Counted from the first letter of the stretch, positions 1-11,196 are shown. The stretch is 64,000 nucleotides of DNA from Simmondsia chinensis (GCA_018398585.1 JAGTTD010000019.1:9523702-9587701); one strand, 5' to 3'. Numbers and translations: made by a program. The notes: a model not told the origin generated them from the letters alone.

Positions 1-134
1 AAATAAAAAAAGCTCCATAAATAAAAGAAAACTTTGCTAAATCTAATATATTACAAAAAATAAATGTCATACTATTTATGATGAATTTGGAAAATATTCA
101 TCATGTTTGAGGTAGAGTTCGAGAGGACAAGAGC
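1..134. repeat. AT-rich repeat A, copy 1, left piece
   Basis: This short AT-rich stretch matches the block at about 23.70-23.83 kb (shared words include 'taatatattacaaa' and 'ttcatcatgtttga'). The match resumes at about 6.06 kb after copia-1, so copia-1 interrupts this copy of the repeat. No coding content is seen and the repeat's class is unknown. Confidence 0.55.
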
Positions 135-1056
135 TGAACAAAAGATATGACTACACATCTATTGCGACCTATAATCAATCCACGAACAAATCACTCAATT
201 AATCACACAATCCAACTCAAAGATAGTAGTATCTGTAATAAAAATAACTAGTAGTCGCAGCAAAAATGAACATATTTTTCCAGCATTAGATAGCAGCAAT
301 TAAACCTGGTTAAAATATATAAACGTGACAAACAAATAACACGAGAGAATTGAGAAATTAAATATAATACCGAAGACACCGTGTCGTGGGAAGTACCACT
401 GGCCTAAAAAACGATTGCGCCACTGCTTAGGTGCAAACAGATTGATTGGCGGCCGTCCTCTAGGATTAACACGATTCGACCGCTACCGTTGCACTCGGTA
501 GAGACCGGGTAGGAGACGCTTGAGAGCTTTGCCCGAATTTTGAGAGAGGAAATTGAATAAGGAGAAGAAGAAGAATCGTTTTTTTTGAATGATTAAAACA
601 GGTGAGGGTAGCCTGCTTTTTTAGCCAAATTAAAGGCCCAGTTTTGTTAACCGACTGCTTGAAAACTGGGAGAAAAAATAGCAACCGAAGTGAATGTTGG
701 CAGTTTGCATATACATGCAGCAAAAATCTCGGCAACAGTTATGAACGTGAACAAAAAATATCGGTAACTGTTTTGAATACGAAACCGTAAAGGACAGATT
801 TTTCCGAAAAATAATTGTAACCGTTTGTAAAAATGTAACCCACACCCTCGCCCGAACACGGCATGGCGGGCGGGCGGCGCTCGCGCGTGTGGTGTCCATA
901 CTCTCATCCATAAATCAATCTAAAGGGTGGCTCTAAGGTACCCATATATAAACCCAAAAATTTTCTCCTATTTTGTCTATGTGGGATACAAGAAAAAGTG
1001 TAATTTGCTACTTCACTTGGCTTTTATCATGAATTTCTTGTATCATTTTTCCAACA
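135..1056 (-). repeat. 3' LTR of copia-1
   Basis: The inner edge is clear: '...ttttccaaca' at 1056 followed by the polypurine complement. The outer edge at 135 ('tgaacaaaag') is inferred by aligning with the copia-2 LTR start at 38565. The block at 370-480 (for example 'ggcggccgtcct') is shared with both copia-2 LTRs (38.88-39.00 and 44.04-44.16 kb), so the two elements belong to one family or to sister families. Confidence 0.6.
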
Positions 1057-1651
1057 ATCCCCCACAAAGGATACAAGAAAGAAAAGAAAGACAAATTGGG
1101 CAAAGGAAGTTTAGTTTTTCAGTGCCGATGTCTTGCGACTTGAATCGTTGTCTAATGTAACCCAAGTTTAGGACCAACATCTTGCTAGGTGACTTTTGTC
1201 TTGAACCTCACAAGGGGTTGTATAGTCCTCCACTTGGACACATACTAAACTCCAGATCTCAGCGACTCCTGCGATTTTGCGAGTTCTATCGGCCATGCGC
1301 TCGTCCTGGATATTCATAGGCGCTCCAGAAGATAAGTCTTAAACCTTCATGGGGAGCGGCCACACTCCCACACCTACATAGGTGGATCCCATCAAGTGTG
1401 TGTTACCGCACACCACCAAATATATGGATATGGGTCCATTAAGAGCTAAAGCTCAACCTCACCCCTTGGTAACATACAAACAGTGTCCATCAAGTGCAAG
1501 CCCTGCTTACACCACCAAACATATGGCTATGGACCCGTTTCCGCACTATCACACCATAGGGAGGGACAACATAATACACAGTGCATTTTCTAGAATAAAA
1601 CCATGACTTTTTACATTGAACCTGTTAAAACCAGGTTGGATACATCGCAAT
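1057..1651 (-). other. Conserved noncoding block between RNase H and 3' LTR of copia-1
   Basis: This stretch of about 0.6 kb has no open frame of note, yet much of it is shared with 39609-40205 in copia-2 and, more weakly, with 26394-26920 in the element at 25.66 kb. Shared words include 'cttgaacctcacaagggg', 'agttctatcgg' and 'ggagcggcca'. In the element's own direction it follows the polyprotein stop and precedes the polypurine tract, so it is an extended 3' untranslated region. Its role is unknown. Confidence 0.6.
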
Positions 1652-4600
1652 TCATTCATGTATAGCCTTTAATCCCATCCCCCTCGTTGTTTCTATAATC
1701 ATTTTACGACGAAGGCCTTTTGTCAATGGCTCCGCAAGATTCTTTTCTAACTTTAGATAGTCCAGTGATATCACTCCACTCTTTAGAAGATCCTTCACGA
1801 TTTTATGCCTGAGACGAATATGTCTCCTCTTGCCATTGTAAACTTTGTTCTTTGCCACAGCAATTGCAGCTTGACTATCACAGTGAAGTAATACTGACGG
1901 CGCTGGAAGCCCCCACAATGGCACATCTACCAATAAGCTTCTTAGCCACTCGGCTTCATGACCTGCTAACTCAAGAGCAATGAACTCAGATTCCATAGTA
2001 GATGTAGCAGTACAAGATTGCTTAGACGATTTCCAGGATATAGCACCTCCAGCTAGTGTGAATACATATCCACTAGTGGAATTAATTTCATCATTATTAG
2101 ACACCCAATTGGTGTCACAATATCCTTCTAAAACAGCAGGAAACTTTCCATAATAAAGTCCCCAATCCATAGTTCCTTTCAAATATTTAAGCAACCTTTT
2201 TAATGCGTTCCAATGCTCTTGATTAGGATTATGTGTGTATCTACTGAGTCTACTTACAGCATATGCAATGTCAGGTCTAGTGCAGTTCATTAAAAATATA
2301 ACACTGCCAATTATTTTAGCATACTCAGTTTGGCACATAGCAACACCTCTATGTTTCATTAGATGTATACTGGGATCATAGGGTGTTCTTACAGTATCAA
2401 CATTAAACATATCAAACTTTCTAAGTATCTTCTCAACATAGAGAGAGTGATTTAGGCTTATGCCTACGGGAGTTCTCACAATTTTAACTCCTAGAATCAC
2501 GTCTGCCTCACCCATATCTTTCATATCAAATTTAGAACATACAAAGTTTTTTGTTTCATTAACGACATTCAAGTTTGTGCTAAATATCAACATATAGACA
2601 TATTATTACACAACCATTCGAATTAGTCTTAATATACACACAAGAGTCTCCATCATTTACACGAAAATTGTTCGCTATTAGCATGCTGTTGAATTTCTCA
2701 TGCCACTGTTTAAGCGCCTGTTTGAGACCATATAGAGATTTTATAAGTTTATAAACTTTCTTTTCATTACCAGGGACTAGGAAACCCTCAGGTTGTTCCA
2801 CATAAATCTCTTCATCTAGGTCACCATTTAGAAAGGCAGTTTTAACATCCATTTGATGTATTACCAAATCATGAATAGACGCAAGGGCAATCCTGGTTCT
2901 AATTGTGGCTATTTTAGCTACTGGTGAATAAGTATTGAAATAATCTAACCCCTATTTCTGGGTATAACTCTTAGCCACTAACCTTGCCTTAAACTTATCT
3001 ATTGTCCCATCAGCCTTCAATTTCCTTCTAAAGACCCATTTACAACCTATTGGTTTACATCCTCTAGGAAGGTCTACCAGTTCCCAAGTGTGATTGCTTA
3101 AAATTGATTCTAATTCGCTATTAATAGCCTCTTTCCAAAAGGTAGAGTCAACTGATCTAATAGCCTCATCGTAAGTTTTAGGGTCTTCTTCCAACATATA
3201 GACACTTACTATTTCTTCATTTATGAAGTCATTTTCTGTTAGGAAAGTAGTAACATAATCGGGCCCAAAGTTAGTTTCTTTCCTAACTCTTTTACTCCTT
3301 CTAATTTCAGGAGTGTCTATATTGTTGGAATAATTATGGCTAACAGTCATATTATGAGAAGGTAAACTAGATGGTTGTGCATCATTAGATTTCAAGGGGA
3401 GTATATGTTCAAAGAATTCAGCATCTCTAGATTCAATGATACTACCACATGCATATGAATTATTAGACCCCTTAATCAAAAAACGATAAGCGGCACTATG
3501 ATAAGCATACCCAATAAAAACAGAGTCAACAGTCTTAGGTCCAATTTTACTTCGTTTAAAGTCGGGTAACCCAACCTTGGCTAGGCACCCCCACACTTTC
3601 AAGTGTTTCAGATTAGGTGCATGACCTTTCCACATTTCATATGGGGTTTTATCTAGCCTTTTATGAGGAACTCTATTTAGCACATGACAAGCAGATAAGA
3701 TCGCCTCCCCCCACATGTTATCAAGTAGTCCAGAGCTAATTAACATTGCGTTCATCATGTTCTTTAAAGTTCTATTTTTCCTTTCAGCGATGCCGTTAGA
3801 TTGTGGACAGTAAGGAGGGCTTCGCTCATGTATTATTCCATTTTCCTCACAAAATTTTTCTAGAGAAGTTGGATCATATTCTCCTCCTCTATCGGACCTA
3901 ACTCTTTTAATTTTCCTTCCTAATTGATTTTCTACTTCAGCTTTGTATTTCAAAACTTTTCTTCTGCTTCATCTTTAGTATTTAGGAGGTATACCATTGA
4001 GTATCTAGAATAATCGTCTACAAATGTCATGTAGTATCTTTTTTCACCTCTACTCATTAGGCTTTTATAGTCTCATAAATCAGTGTGGATTAGCTCGAGA
4101 AGTTCTGATTGTCTCTCGATAGACTTAAAGGGTTTTTTAGCATACTTAGCTTCACATATTTCACACTTATTAAAGCTGGTATTATTGAAGTTAGGAATCA
4201 TATTCATTTTCTTAAGTCGTTTAATTGATTCAACATTTATGTGTCCTAAGCGAGCATGCCACAATTCGAGAGATTCAACGATATAAGCAGAAGATGTACT
4301 AGCATTCTCATTTATAGAAACAGCATCAAGGACAAACAGACCAGCATTACAAAAACCATTTCCCACAAATTCACCATTCCTAGTTAGGACTAGTTTATCT
4401 GAATCAAATAATAATTTCAAACCAGCTTTAATCAAGAGACTACCCGAGATCAGATTCCTACGCATTTCAGACACATGCAGCACATTCGTTAAAGTAAGAA
4501 ATTTTTCAGAGGTGAGTTTTAAAGAAATCTTCCCTTTTCCGAGAATGGGTGCTGCCGCAGAATTGCCCATGAAGACCACTTCCCCATCGGTCAATTTCTG

Positions 4601-5528
4601 GTATTCTTGGAACATACTTCGGTTTGCGCAGATATGCCTGGTAGCCCCGGTGTCCACGATCCATTCAGTCATGTTGTTTACCAGGTTCACCTCTGAGACA
4701 ACAGCTACAATGTTTTCTGTTTCCACAAGATGTGCTTTATGCTTTGGGTCCTTAGACTGGTTCTTTTTGATTCTGCAATCCCGAGCCATATGTCCACGTT
4801 TTCCACAATGATAGCAATCTCCGAGAAATTTGTTGTTTTGCTTTTGAATTTTTCCACTAGGTTTGAAGCTAGAATAGTGCTTATTTCCTTTACTTTTAAA
4901 CCTGTCAGATGCACTGGTTCTTGCTTTTACAGTGTTAGCCTTAGAAAGATCTGAATATGAATGCCTCCTATCTTTAAGTCTATTCTCTTCTTCAATCTTT
5001 AAGTGGTTCACTAACTCTTCTAATGTCAGGTCTTTCTTTTTATGCATAAGTTGGTTTCTGTATTCCTTTCAGGAAGGTGGAAGTTTTTCAATTAAACCTT
5101 CTGACAATAGAGTTGTTACTATGTTTTCATATTCATGGACTTGATCAATTATCGGTTTATTGTCCATAAATTTGAAATCTAACCACTTACTAACAGCATA
5201 TTTTCTAGCCCCTGAATCATCACCTCCATATTTTTTCTGTAGAGAATCTCATATTTCTTTTGATGATTCCAGTTTTACATAAATATCAAAACGGCCGTCA
5301 CTCATATAATGTAGCAAATTTCCTCTACAAGTTCGATCGTCTACGGTGAATTTTTCTTGATAGGCTTTTTTTCTTATTTTCACCGTCGGGTTCCTTTTTG
5401 TCAAAGAGTATGTAATCGATACAAACTTGTTGAAGAAAAAACAACATTTTCTGAGACCACATTTTATAATTTTTCCCGTCAAGTGGTTCAACTTTAGACA
5501 TGTCAGGAAGCGGTAGTTTGGTTGTCAT
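1652..5528 (-). pseudogene. Copia-1 gag-pol polyprotein, broken
   Basis: Several frames on the - strand together give a copia polyprotein. 5528-5325 is the gag start (MTTKLPLPDMSKVEPLDG...). 5047-4073 holds a CCHC knuckle (CYHCGKRGHMARDC), the protease motif (WIVDTGATRHIC) and the pre-integrase motif (LWHARLGHI). 3953-2952 is integrase (RSDRGGEYDP, SPPYCPQSNGIAERKNRTL) running into the RT start. 2867-2580 holds RT (QMDVKTAFLNGDL). 2593-1652 is RT C-terminal to RNase H, with the [11 protein letters not shown] and PLTKG tail motifs. Frames break in gag (about 5.05-5.33 kb), in integrase (about 3.95-4.07 kb), near 2.9 kb, and exactly at the RT active site (about 2.58-2.59 kb). The gene is dead, but the domains are easy to recognise. 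It shares its RNase H tail closely with the fragment at 40206-40472. Confidence 0.85.
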
Positions 5529-5579
5529 GTTTAAATATTAGTTGCACTTACTAACACTTACAAAAATTGCAGTACTTTC

Positions 5580-5960
5580 ACGCAGAAATTTGCAGGTTCA
5601 TTTTTTCTTTTTTTCTTTTTTTTTTAATTATACTGCGGTTATGGTTGAAATACGTAGGAATTATACTAACAGCAAATCGCAGTAATTAACGCAGTAATTA
5701 ATGCAGTAATTAACTCAAAAAATTAACGCAATAAATTAACACAGTAATTAACGCAGGAAAAAAACAGTAAAATAACGCAGAAACCGAAAAATACTGCAAT
5801 GTAAGTGCGCAGGAAAAACACGAAAAATATGCAGTAATTTTTTTTTTTTTTTTTTTTTGTTACGAGACAACGACTAAAAAAAATTTAACCGAAAATACTG
5901 CAGTGAAAATGCAGTAAATTTTGCTGCAGAAAAATAAATTTTCAGTCGGCTTTATATTGT
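5580..5960 (-). repeat. Low-complexity 'gcagtaatta' tract, probable 5' LTR remnant of copia-1
   Basis: Between the gag start and about 5.96 kb the sequence repeats 'cgcagtaattaa' variants (5688-5760), with poly-T runs (5618-5627, 5840-5861) and words such as 'accgaaaaatactg'. The same words occur in the first 350 bases of the copia-2 LTRs. I read it as a truncated, microsatellite-expanded LTR. A plain simple repeat is the alternative. Confidence 0.4.
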
Positions 5961-5989
5961 TAAGAATATATAAAGTTAGAGGAGGGATA

Positions 5990-6548
5990 TAGTTGGAATA
6001 TAAAGATTAGCTTATTTATTAATACCTCAATACCCCTCACTTAACCTCTATATTTTGCTTTGTATCGACGTCCAAGTCGGTATTTCTTAGTTTAAGACGA
6101 GTAGAAAGCCCATAAGGTAAATATAGGAGAAAAGTATGAGAGGGGAAATTAAACCTTTTAGTGAGAAAGCCAAAAAACATCGGAGCGCCCTAAGTACAAG
6201 AAAGTCAAGCAAACACCCACAAGTTTAAATTTCATTCTTAAATATAAGAACATTTACCTCTCTTACTTTGATATTCAAAGTAGCAAAATATTATAATATG
6301 GATGTTTATGGAAGAATTTATAAATTCTAAAATTAATATTTATTATATTTTTATGTTACGAAAATAAAGCCGGTCAATACACTATTTAGGAAAAATATTT
6401 AGACAAGGGGAAATGCGAATATTAGCTTTAATGTTCAAAAGATTGAAATTGAGAATAAAGACAATTAAAATTGTTTTAAATGTGGAAAAAGAGTGAGATT
6501 ATGATTTTTAATTGAAAAAAGGTAAAGAGGGAAAAGGATAAACAATAA
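5990..6548. repeat. AT-rich repeat A, copy 1, middle piece
   Basis: From about 6.06 kb the sequence matches 23.85-24.35 kb (for example 'aatgcgaatattagc' and 'aatgttcaaaag' in both). No gene is seen. The piece ends at a TAA target site where the Tourist-like element begins. The 30-70 bases before it, next to copia-1, are unassigned. Confidence 0.55.
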
Positions 6549-8071
6549 GGCTCCGTTCGGAACAGGGAAAACATTGCCAAAGGAAAAAAAATTTTGAGAA
6601 AAGTGCTTTTCTTGTATTTGGATTACATGAAAAATATGAAGGAAAAAAAATTCAAAGGAAATTTTAGGATTTTACAATAGGATTTGAGGAAAACTATTTT
6701 CGTCTTCAAAAGGTGTGGAAAATTAGAAAAAAAATAAAACAAAACTTAGTCCAAATAATGTGAACCTTATGTGTGTTAGACTTGATTTGAGCTCCATGTT
6801 TAATTAATAGGGTTTTTCTTTTATCACATAAGTTTATTGAATACGTATTTTTGTATATATAAAAAGCATAAATTGACCAAATACGGTACCAACACGCCGT
6901 CACAGAGTCTCATTAGAACTCTGAAGTCAAACGTGCTTAGGGAAGAGCAGTACCAGGATGGGTGACCTCCTGGGAAGTCCTCACCCTCAAGTTGGAGGCA
7001 CTCGGAAACAGCCTCTCTTCAGGGGTAATACCCTGAAGAGGGTTACGTACATCCTCTCCCCAGACCATGCTTAGGCGGAAGCCCTTGGGACACTTGTTTT
7101 TTTACAAAAAGCATAAATTGAATAAATTTTTGATCTTTAAAATACTTGATTGATAAAATATTTAAACTTCGTGGTAGCTAAATGTGACAATATTTTGAAA
7201 AAAAAAATGTGTTCAACTGTCCTGAGTGTTGGTAACATATTTTTTAAGTACCTTGAAATTTTAAAATGTTTTGAGATACCTTAAACTTTTTAAACCTTTT
7301 TAGATACCCTATGCATAACTTCATTAGCATTCCGTTACTTTATACTGACACGTATTTAAAAAAATATACGTAATAATGTTAATATTAATTTTAAAATTTA
7401 TAATCTTTTAAAATTTTTAAAAATATTTAAATCTTCAAAAATAGTTTCTAATTGTATAAAATATTTTAAATATCTAAAAAAGTTTTAAATATTAAAAACA
7501 TTATATATTTAAAAATATTTAATATATTTCAATAATATTTACATATCTTTAAAATATTTTATATCTTTCAAAAATAGTTTAAATATGTCAAAATATTTAT
7601 ATATTTGAAAAATATTTTAAAAATTATTTTAAATGTATTAAAAGTTTAAGAAAATATTTTAAAAATTTACTTTAAACACATGATAGCTCAACCAAAATTT
7701 TTCTAAAATTTTAAACCTCAATCTTTGATTGTATGTATTAAAATGTCAGGTACCTAAGTCATAAACGATTAAACTAAGGGTGCCCAAATAATAAATTTTT
7801 AAAGAAACAATTTCAAGATCAGTTACCAGAAAAGTTCACACGACCAAAACGACAGAAGAAGAATATAGCTTATTAGGTTAAACAATAATTACCTTTTTTC
7901 AATTTCATTTTCTATCAATCAAGAAAGGGAATAAAAAATATACCTTTTTTTTCCTTGTTTTTCCTTTACTTCCAAACAATGAAAAAAAAAAAAATTCCTC
8001 TATTTTCTTTCCACTCAGCTTTTTCCTCGTATTTTTCTTTCCTTCAAATTTTCTTAATTCCGAGAGGAGCC
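6549..8071. mobile_element. Tourist-like (PIF/Harbinger-type) element with nested insertions
   Basis: The element starts GGCTCCGTTCGGAA and ends TTCCGAGAGGAGCC, giving imperfect terminal inverted repeats. It is flanked by TAA at 6546-6548 and 8072-8074. The paralogous A copy at about 25.26-25.28 kb lacks the whole block, acting as a near-empty site. A TAA duplication with GG-starting TIRs is the signature of Tourist/PIF-Harbinger elements. No transposase was seen, so it is non-autonomous. Its interior holds the SINE at 6877-7105 and an AT-rich part at about 7.2-7.8 kb with inverted 'ggtacct/aggtacc' phrases that may be a further nested element. Confidence 0.65.
6877..7105 (+). mobile_element. 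SINE with 5S rRNA-derived head and Au-type 3' domain
   Basis: A 229-bp insertion is flanked by a perfect 16-bp duplication, 'aaaaagcataaattga', at 6861-6876 and 7106-7121. Its 5' part (about 6881-6983) aligns with plant 5S rRNA, including 'aggatgggtgacctcctggg' and 'gaagtcctc'. This covers the internal RNA polymerase III control region, so the head could act as a promoter. Its 3' part (about 6999-7092) carries the domain shared by Au-type plant SINEs ('ggaaacagcctctctt', 'ccccagacc') and ends in a T-rich tail. The 5S portion diverges from a functional gene and lacks its true ends, so it is not a 5S gene. The structure is that of a retroposed SINE of 5S origin. Confidence 0.8.
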
Positions 8072-8590
8072 TAATTGAAAAATTAAAGATCTCCAACAAA
8101 GAAAATAGCTGAAGCAAAAAAATTGATAATTTTAATAAGAAACTATGTAAAACATATTTGTGCTTGAAAGAGAGATTTAAGCTGCAAAACAAAAGTTCAT
8201 CAAGTCTGTGTTTTTTTGGCTCCTGTGCTGAGCACCCATTTTTAAGCTTGTACCCAATTAAAAAAAAAAAACAAAAATCTCAATCTCTAGACTATTGGAT
8301 TTTTGTAAAGGAAAAGTGCGAAAAAAATAATGAAAAAGACAAAGAAAATGTATTCAAAAAAAAAATCAAATTTCAGTTATTTTAAATAAAGTAATTTTCC
8401 CAAAAAATGTGAAGAAATATTACAAATATTTCTAAAAATGTTTCTTTTCCTTTTTTTGCGGCAAGTAAAAATTTATTATTACTCAAACATATAACTGAAT
8501 ACACTCAATTAACTACCCAAAAATAAAACCAACACCAAAACACCGAAAAATCCAAGCCCACTTCGCTTAAGAACTCCAAAAAACCCACGG
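8072..8590. repeat. AT-rich repeat A, copy 1, right piece
   Basis: This matches 25.27-25.65 kb and then resumes at 30.30-30.41 kb on the far side of another LTR element. Shared words include 'agatttaagctgcaaaacaa', 'ttcccaaaaaatgtga' and 'ccaaaaataaaaccaac'. No coding sequence is seen. Confidence 0.55.
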
Positions 8591-9333
8591 ACCAACTTTA
8601 TACAAAAAATAATGATGTAATAATTACGATAACATGTATAAGTAATGCTAATTTATAATAAAAAACTTAGCAAATTGCGATAAAGAATTCCCTGAATGCT
8701 GATATAAACTACCTAAAGATAAAATTTTAAACCTTAAGGTACCTAAATGATAAATTGTTTAAGCCTCAGGGTACTCCATTGTATATATTAAAACGTCAGG
8801 ATACAGCTAAACCTTAGGGTACCTAATTGATATTTTACACTTTAAAAAAAAATTAGAATTCTTGTTTCTTTATTTGATTCAGAGTGTTCAACACATGAGT
8901 TAGAACAATAACCGAGGTTAGTAGTGGATGGAAAATTTTAGTGCAACCACACTCGTTATCACAAAACAACAAACTTACCCTAAATATGAACTATATGCAA
9001 ACTAGTTGTGAATTTGTGAAAATATTAGCTGTGTTTGCTTGCTTTCAAAACAAATTATGGGTTAATCTAACCAGAATCGGTAAATCATCCACTTTGGGAT
9101 TGGCTGGCATGAGTATGACAATGGTGGCATATGATTAAGCTCAATTACCAATTGAATTTTTTTGGTCAATAAAATCCCAAAACAGATCGTATTTAATTTA
9201 AATTCACAAAAAAATAAATATGATAAATTAAATATTTGAATTAAGGAACTCGGATCTTAATCACATAATTTTATCATGTTTTGAGATCCACAACCTTCTA
9301 AAACCAACTCAATAGCATGCTAAAGTTGAATAA
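8591..9333. other. Unassigned AT-rich spacer
   Basis: No gene is seen. At 8.73-8.84 kb there are degenerate repeats of 'cctnagggtacctaa.tgata', the same phrases seen at about 7.23-7.32, 7.74-7.79 and 36.06-36.11 kb. These are probably leftovers of a long-TIR element. The TAA at 9331-9333 serves as the target site of the next element. Confidence 0.4.
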
Positions 9334-10048
9334 GGGCCTGTTTAGGATTGCTGTGAAAAACTGATTTTTTTCATAAATACTTCTTGTAAAAGCAATTTTG
9401 CAAAAAATGTTATTTCAAATAACAAGTTTGAGTTTGACCAACAAATAGAAAAATGCTTATGGTATTATTGTGAGTATTTGGCCAATGTTGAAACAATTAC
9501 TCATAAACCATTCTCAATATTTGATACAATTTTTAAATACTTAAAATATTATTTTCAATATTAAAAATATTCTAAAAGTATATTAGTACTTCTTAAATAT
9601 TTAAAATAATTTTTAATATTTATAAAATATTTTCTAAATATATTAAACAAATTTAATTTTTTTAAAGAATTAAAATATTTTCTTTCGAATATTTAAAATA
9701 TTTTTTAAATATCATAAATATATAATTAATTATTAAAATATTTTTCCATATTAAATATATTTTTAAAAAATATATGAATTATTTGTGAAATATATAAATT
9801 ATTTTTTAAAATATATTAATAATTTCAGGTACCTATAATAAAATTACTCAATTGTTTAGTTTTTATTTTTGCTTTTGCTTAAAAGGAGAAATACCAAATT
9901 TCTACTTCTGCTTAAAATCAAAAAAATAGCTTCTACTTTTAATAAAAAGTACTTTTTTACAGTTGTGAAACGTCCTCAAATCTCAGAAAAGTGCTTTTTT
10001 TAAGAAAAAGCACTTATTTTCCTGAAATAAGCAATCCCAAATAGGTCC
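9334..10048. mobile_element. Tourist-like MITE
   Basis: The left end GGGCCTGTTTAGGATTGCT mirrors the right end (reverse complement GGACCTATTTGGGATTGCT), matching at 16 of 19 positions. Flanks are TAA (9331-9333) and TAC (10049-10051). The interior is AT-rich and noncoding. The GGGCCTGTTTGG-like terminus with a 3-bp site fits Tourist/PIF-Harbinger; a hAT-type MITE is the alternative because the right-hand site is not perfect. Confidence 0.6.
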
Positions 10049-10233
10049 TACTTCTTATTACTTGTCGATTTTTGTGTTGACCAATAAGATCCATAATCAA
10101 CCCAACCCAACCCAACCCCGGAATGCAATTAGTTTGTGGGTCTGGGTTGGGTTTTGGTTGGGTATTAAATGGGTCTCATAGAGTTTACCCAAATCCAACC
10201 CGACCCACCCAATGTTCAATGCTAACCCCAACG
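10049..10233. repeat. CCCAA/GGGTT-rich spacer
   Basis: A short block of 'cccaacccaaccc' and 'gggtctgggttggg' words resembles the interiors of hAT-like elements such as the one at 59478. No ends or duplications could be fixed. Confidence 0.35.
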
Positions 10234-10729
10234 GACCAAATGGAGGACTTCGAGCAATTTGCAACCAAACTAGAGCACATGTTTTTAGTAAATATATACT
10301 CTAATCTATTTTCTATTGATAGAATAGAATATAACAAATTAGATAACAAAATCTAGGAGGTATGACAAGGCGGTGTATAGTTTCATTATTTAGAAATTGT
10401 TTGGGTCAGCATTGATGTCTACATATCGAGGGCTCGATAATGCTTTAGTCTCGGTGGAAGAAATAGTAGCAACCTTAGATGAAATTCAAAAATGTACAGA
10501 TATGGGTGTTTGTTAAGTTAACATAGAGGGAGATAATCTGATCGTTATAAGGGTAATCTAGAAAGAGTTCAAATGACTTTTGCATGTTAGGCCATTATTG
10601 AAGATATTTGGGAGATGCTTGTTAATATTTTTGTAGAAGGTAATTAGACAGCAAATCCAGTGACAGGCCATCGTTCTGAAAAATAAAAGATGTGTAAAAG
10701 GGGAATCATGATAGAATTTCAAAGGGATT
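10234..10729. mobile_element. LINE fragment with 5' inversion, copy 1, left part
   Basis: Positions 10234 to about 10357 read as a LINE reverse-transcriptase segment on the - strand, matching 38.44-38.55 kb. From about 10360 the sequence reads as the LINE RNase H segment on the + strand (an 'EGDN-L-VI' type motif near 10530, then an 'IIEDIWEML' type motif near 10.59 kb). A head of one polarity joined to a tail of the other is the hallmark of twin-primed LINE insertion. The gypsy element cuts it at 10729, and it resumes at 16365. Both parts contain stops. Confidence 0.6.
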
Positions 10730-11181
10730 TGTCACGACCCGAGGAAATCGACCGGCTAATTTCTTGCTTTTGATTTTTTGTAACAATTATGTAATGTAAA
10801 AAATATAGAATTAGTTAAGTACAAAAATTTAGTTTGAATTTTGAAGGGAAGTGGAAGGGGCCGGTATTAAGGAAGAAAAGGGAGGCAAAGGGTAAATTCA
10901 AATTGTGATGATGTAGGCTATGTACTAGGGTCTAAACCCCTTCCCTCCATTTTTGTCTATTTAAACACTTGTATGTTGTCTTTTGAATTATCAATGAAAA
11001 TTAACAAACTTTACCTCTTATCTCTCTCTCCCTAACCGTCTCCCTCTCCCCTTCTAATTCTATCCTCTCTCCCTTCTAACTCTTCTAATTTCCCCTCTAA
11101 TTCTACTCTCTTCTTCTAACTCTCATCTAATCTCCCTTCTATCTCAAACTCCAACCGAGTCACGGGCCTAGGTTCGTGACA
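10730..11181 (+). repeat. 5' LTR of gypsy-1
   Basis: The LTR begins TGTCACGACCCGAGG and ends CCTAGGTTCGTGACA, giving perfect 8-bp terminal inverted repeats (TGTCACGA) that extend imperfectly. A TATA-like TATTTAAA lies at 10958-10965 and would place transcription start in the CT-rich downstream third. The sequence is the same as 15908-16359 at every base I compared. Confidence 0.95.
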
Positions 11182-11184
11182 AAG

Positions 11185-11196
11185 TGGTATCAGAGC
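11185..11196 (+). other. Primer binding site, tRNA-iMet, gypsy-1
   Basis: TGGTATCAGAGC, three bases after the LTR end, is complementary to the 3' end of plant initiator tRNA-Met. It primes minus-strand DNA synthesis. Confidence 0.95.

Larger units (their letters stand above)
135..5960 (-). mobile_element. Copia-1, decayed Ty1/copia LTR retrotransposon
   Basis: This is a Ty1/copia element read on the - strand, with domain order gag, protease, integrase, reverse transcriptase, RNase H (5528 down to 1652). The 3' LTR lies at the left (about 135-1056). It is followed by a purine-rich tract (reverse complement of 'atcccccacaaagg') and a 0.6-kb noncoding block. The 5' LTR at the right is only a remnant: low-complexity 'gcagtaatta' sequence at about 5.57-5.96 kb resembles the first third of the related LTR at 38565, and the rest is missing. 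No target-site duplication was found, so the right end is approximate. Stops and frameshifts rule out autonomous activity. Confidence 0.8.

Noticed and set aside
5688..5760. A CRISPR-like or satellite array
   Set aside because: The 'gcagtaattaa' units are irregular, have no unique spacers and cover under 100 bases. Simple-sequence growth in an LTR remnant is enough.
6881..6983. A 5S rRNA gene
   Set aside because: The ends and several core positions differ from plant 5S, and the segment is fused to a SINE tail inside a target duplication. It is a derived head, not a working gene.
7905..8192. A 95-residue lysine/phenylalanine-rich frame
   Set aside because: Low-complexity translation of AT-rich repeat DNA inside the Tourist-like element.
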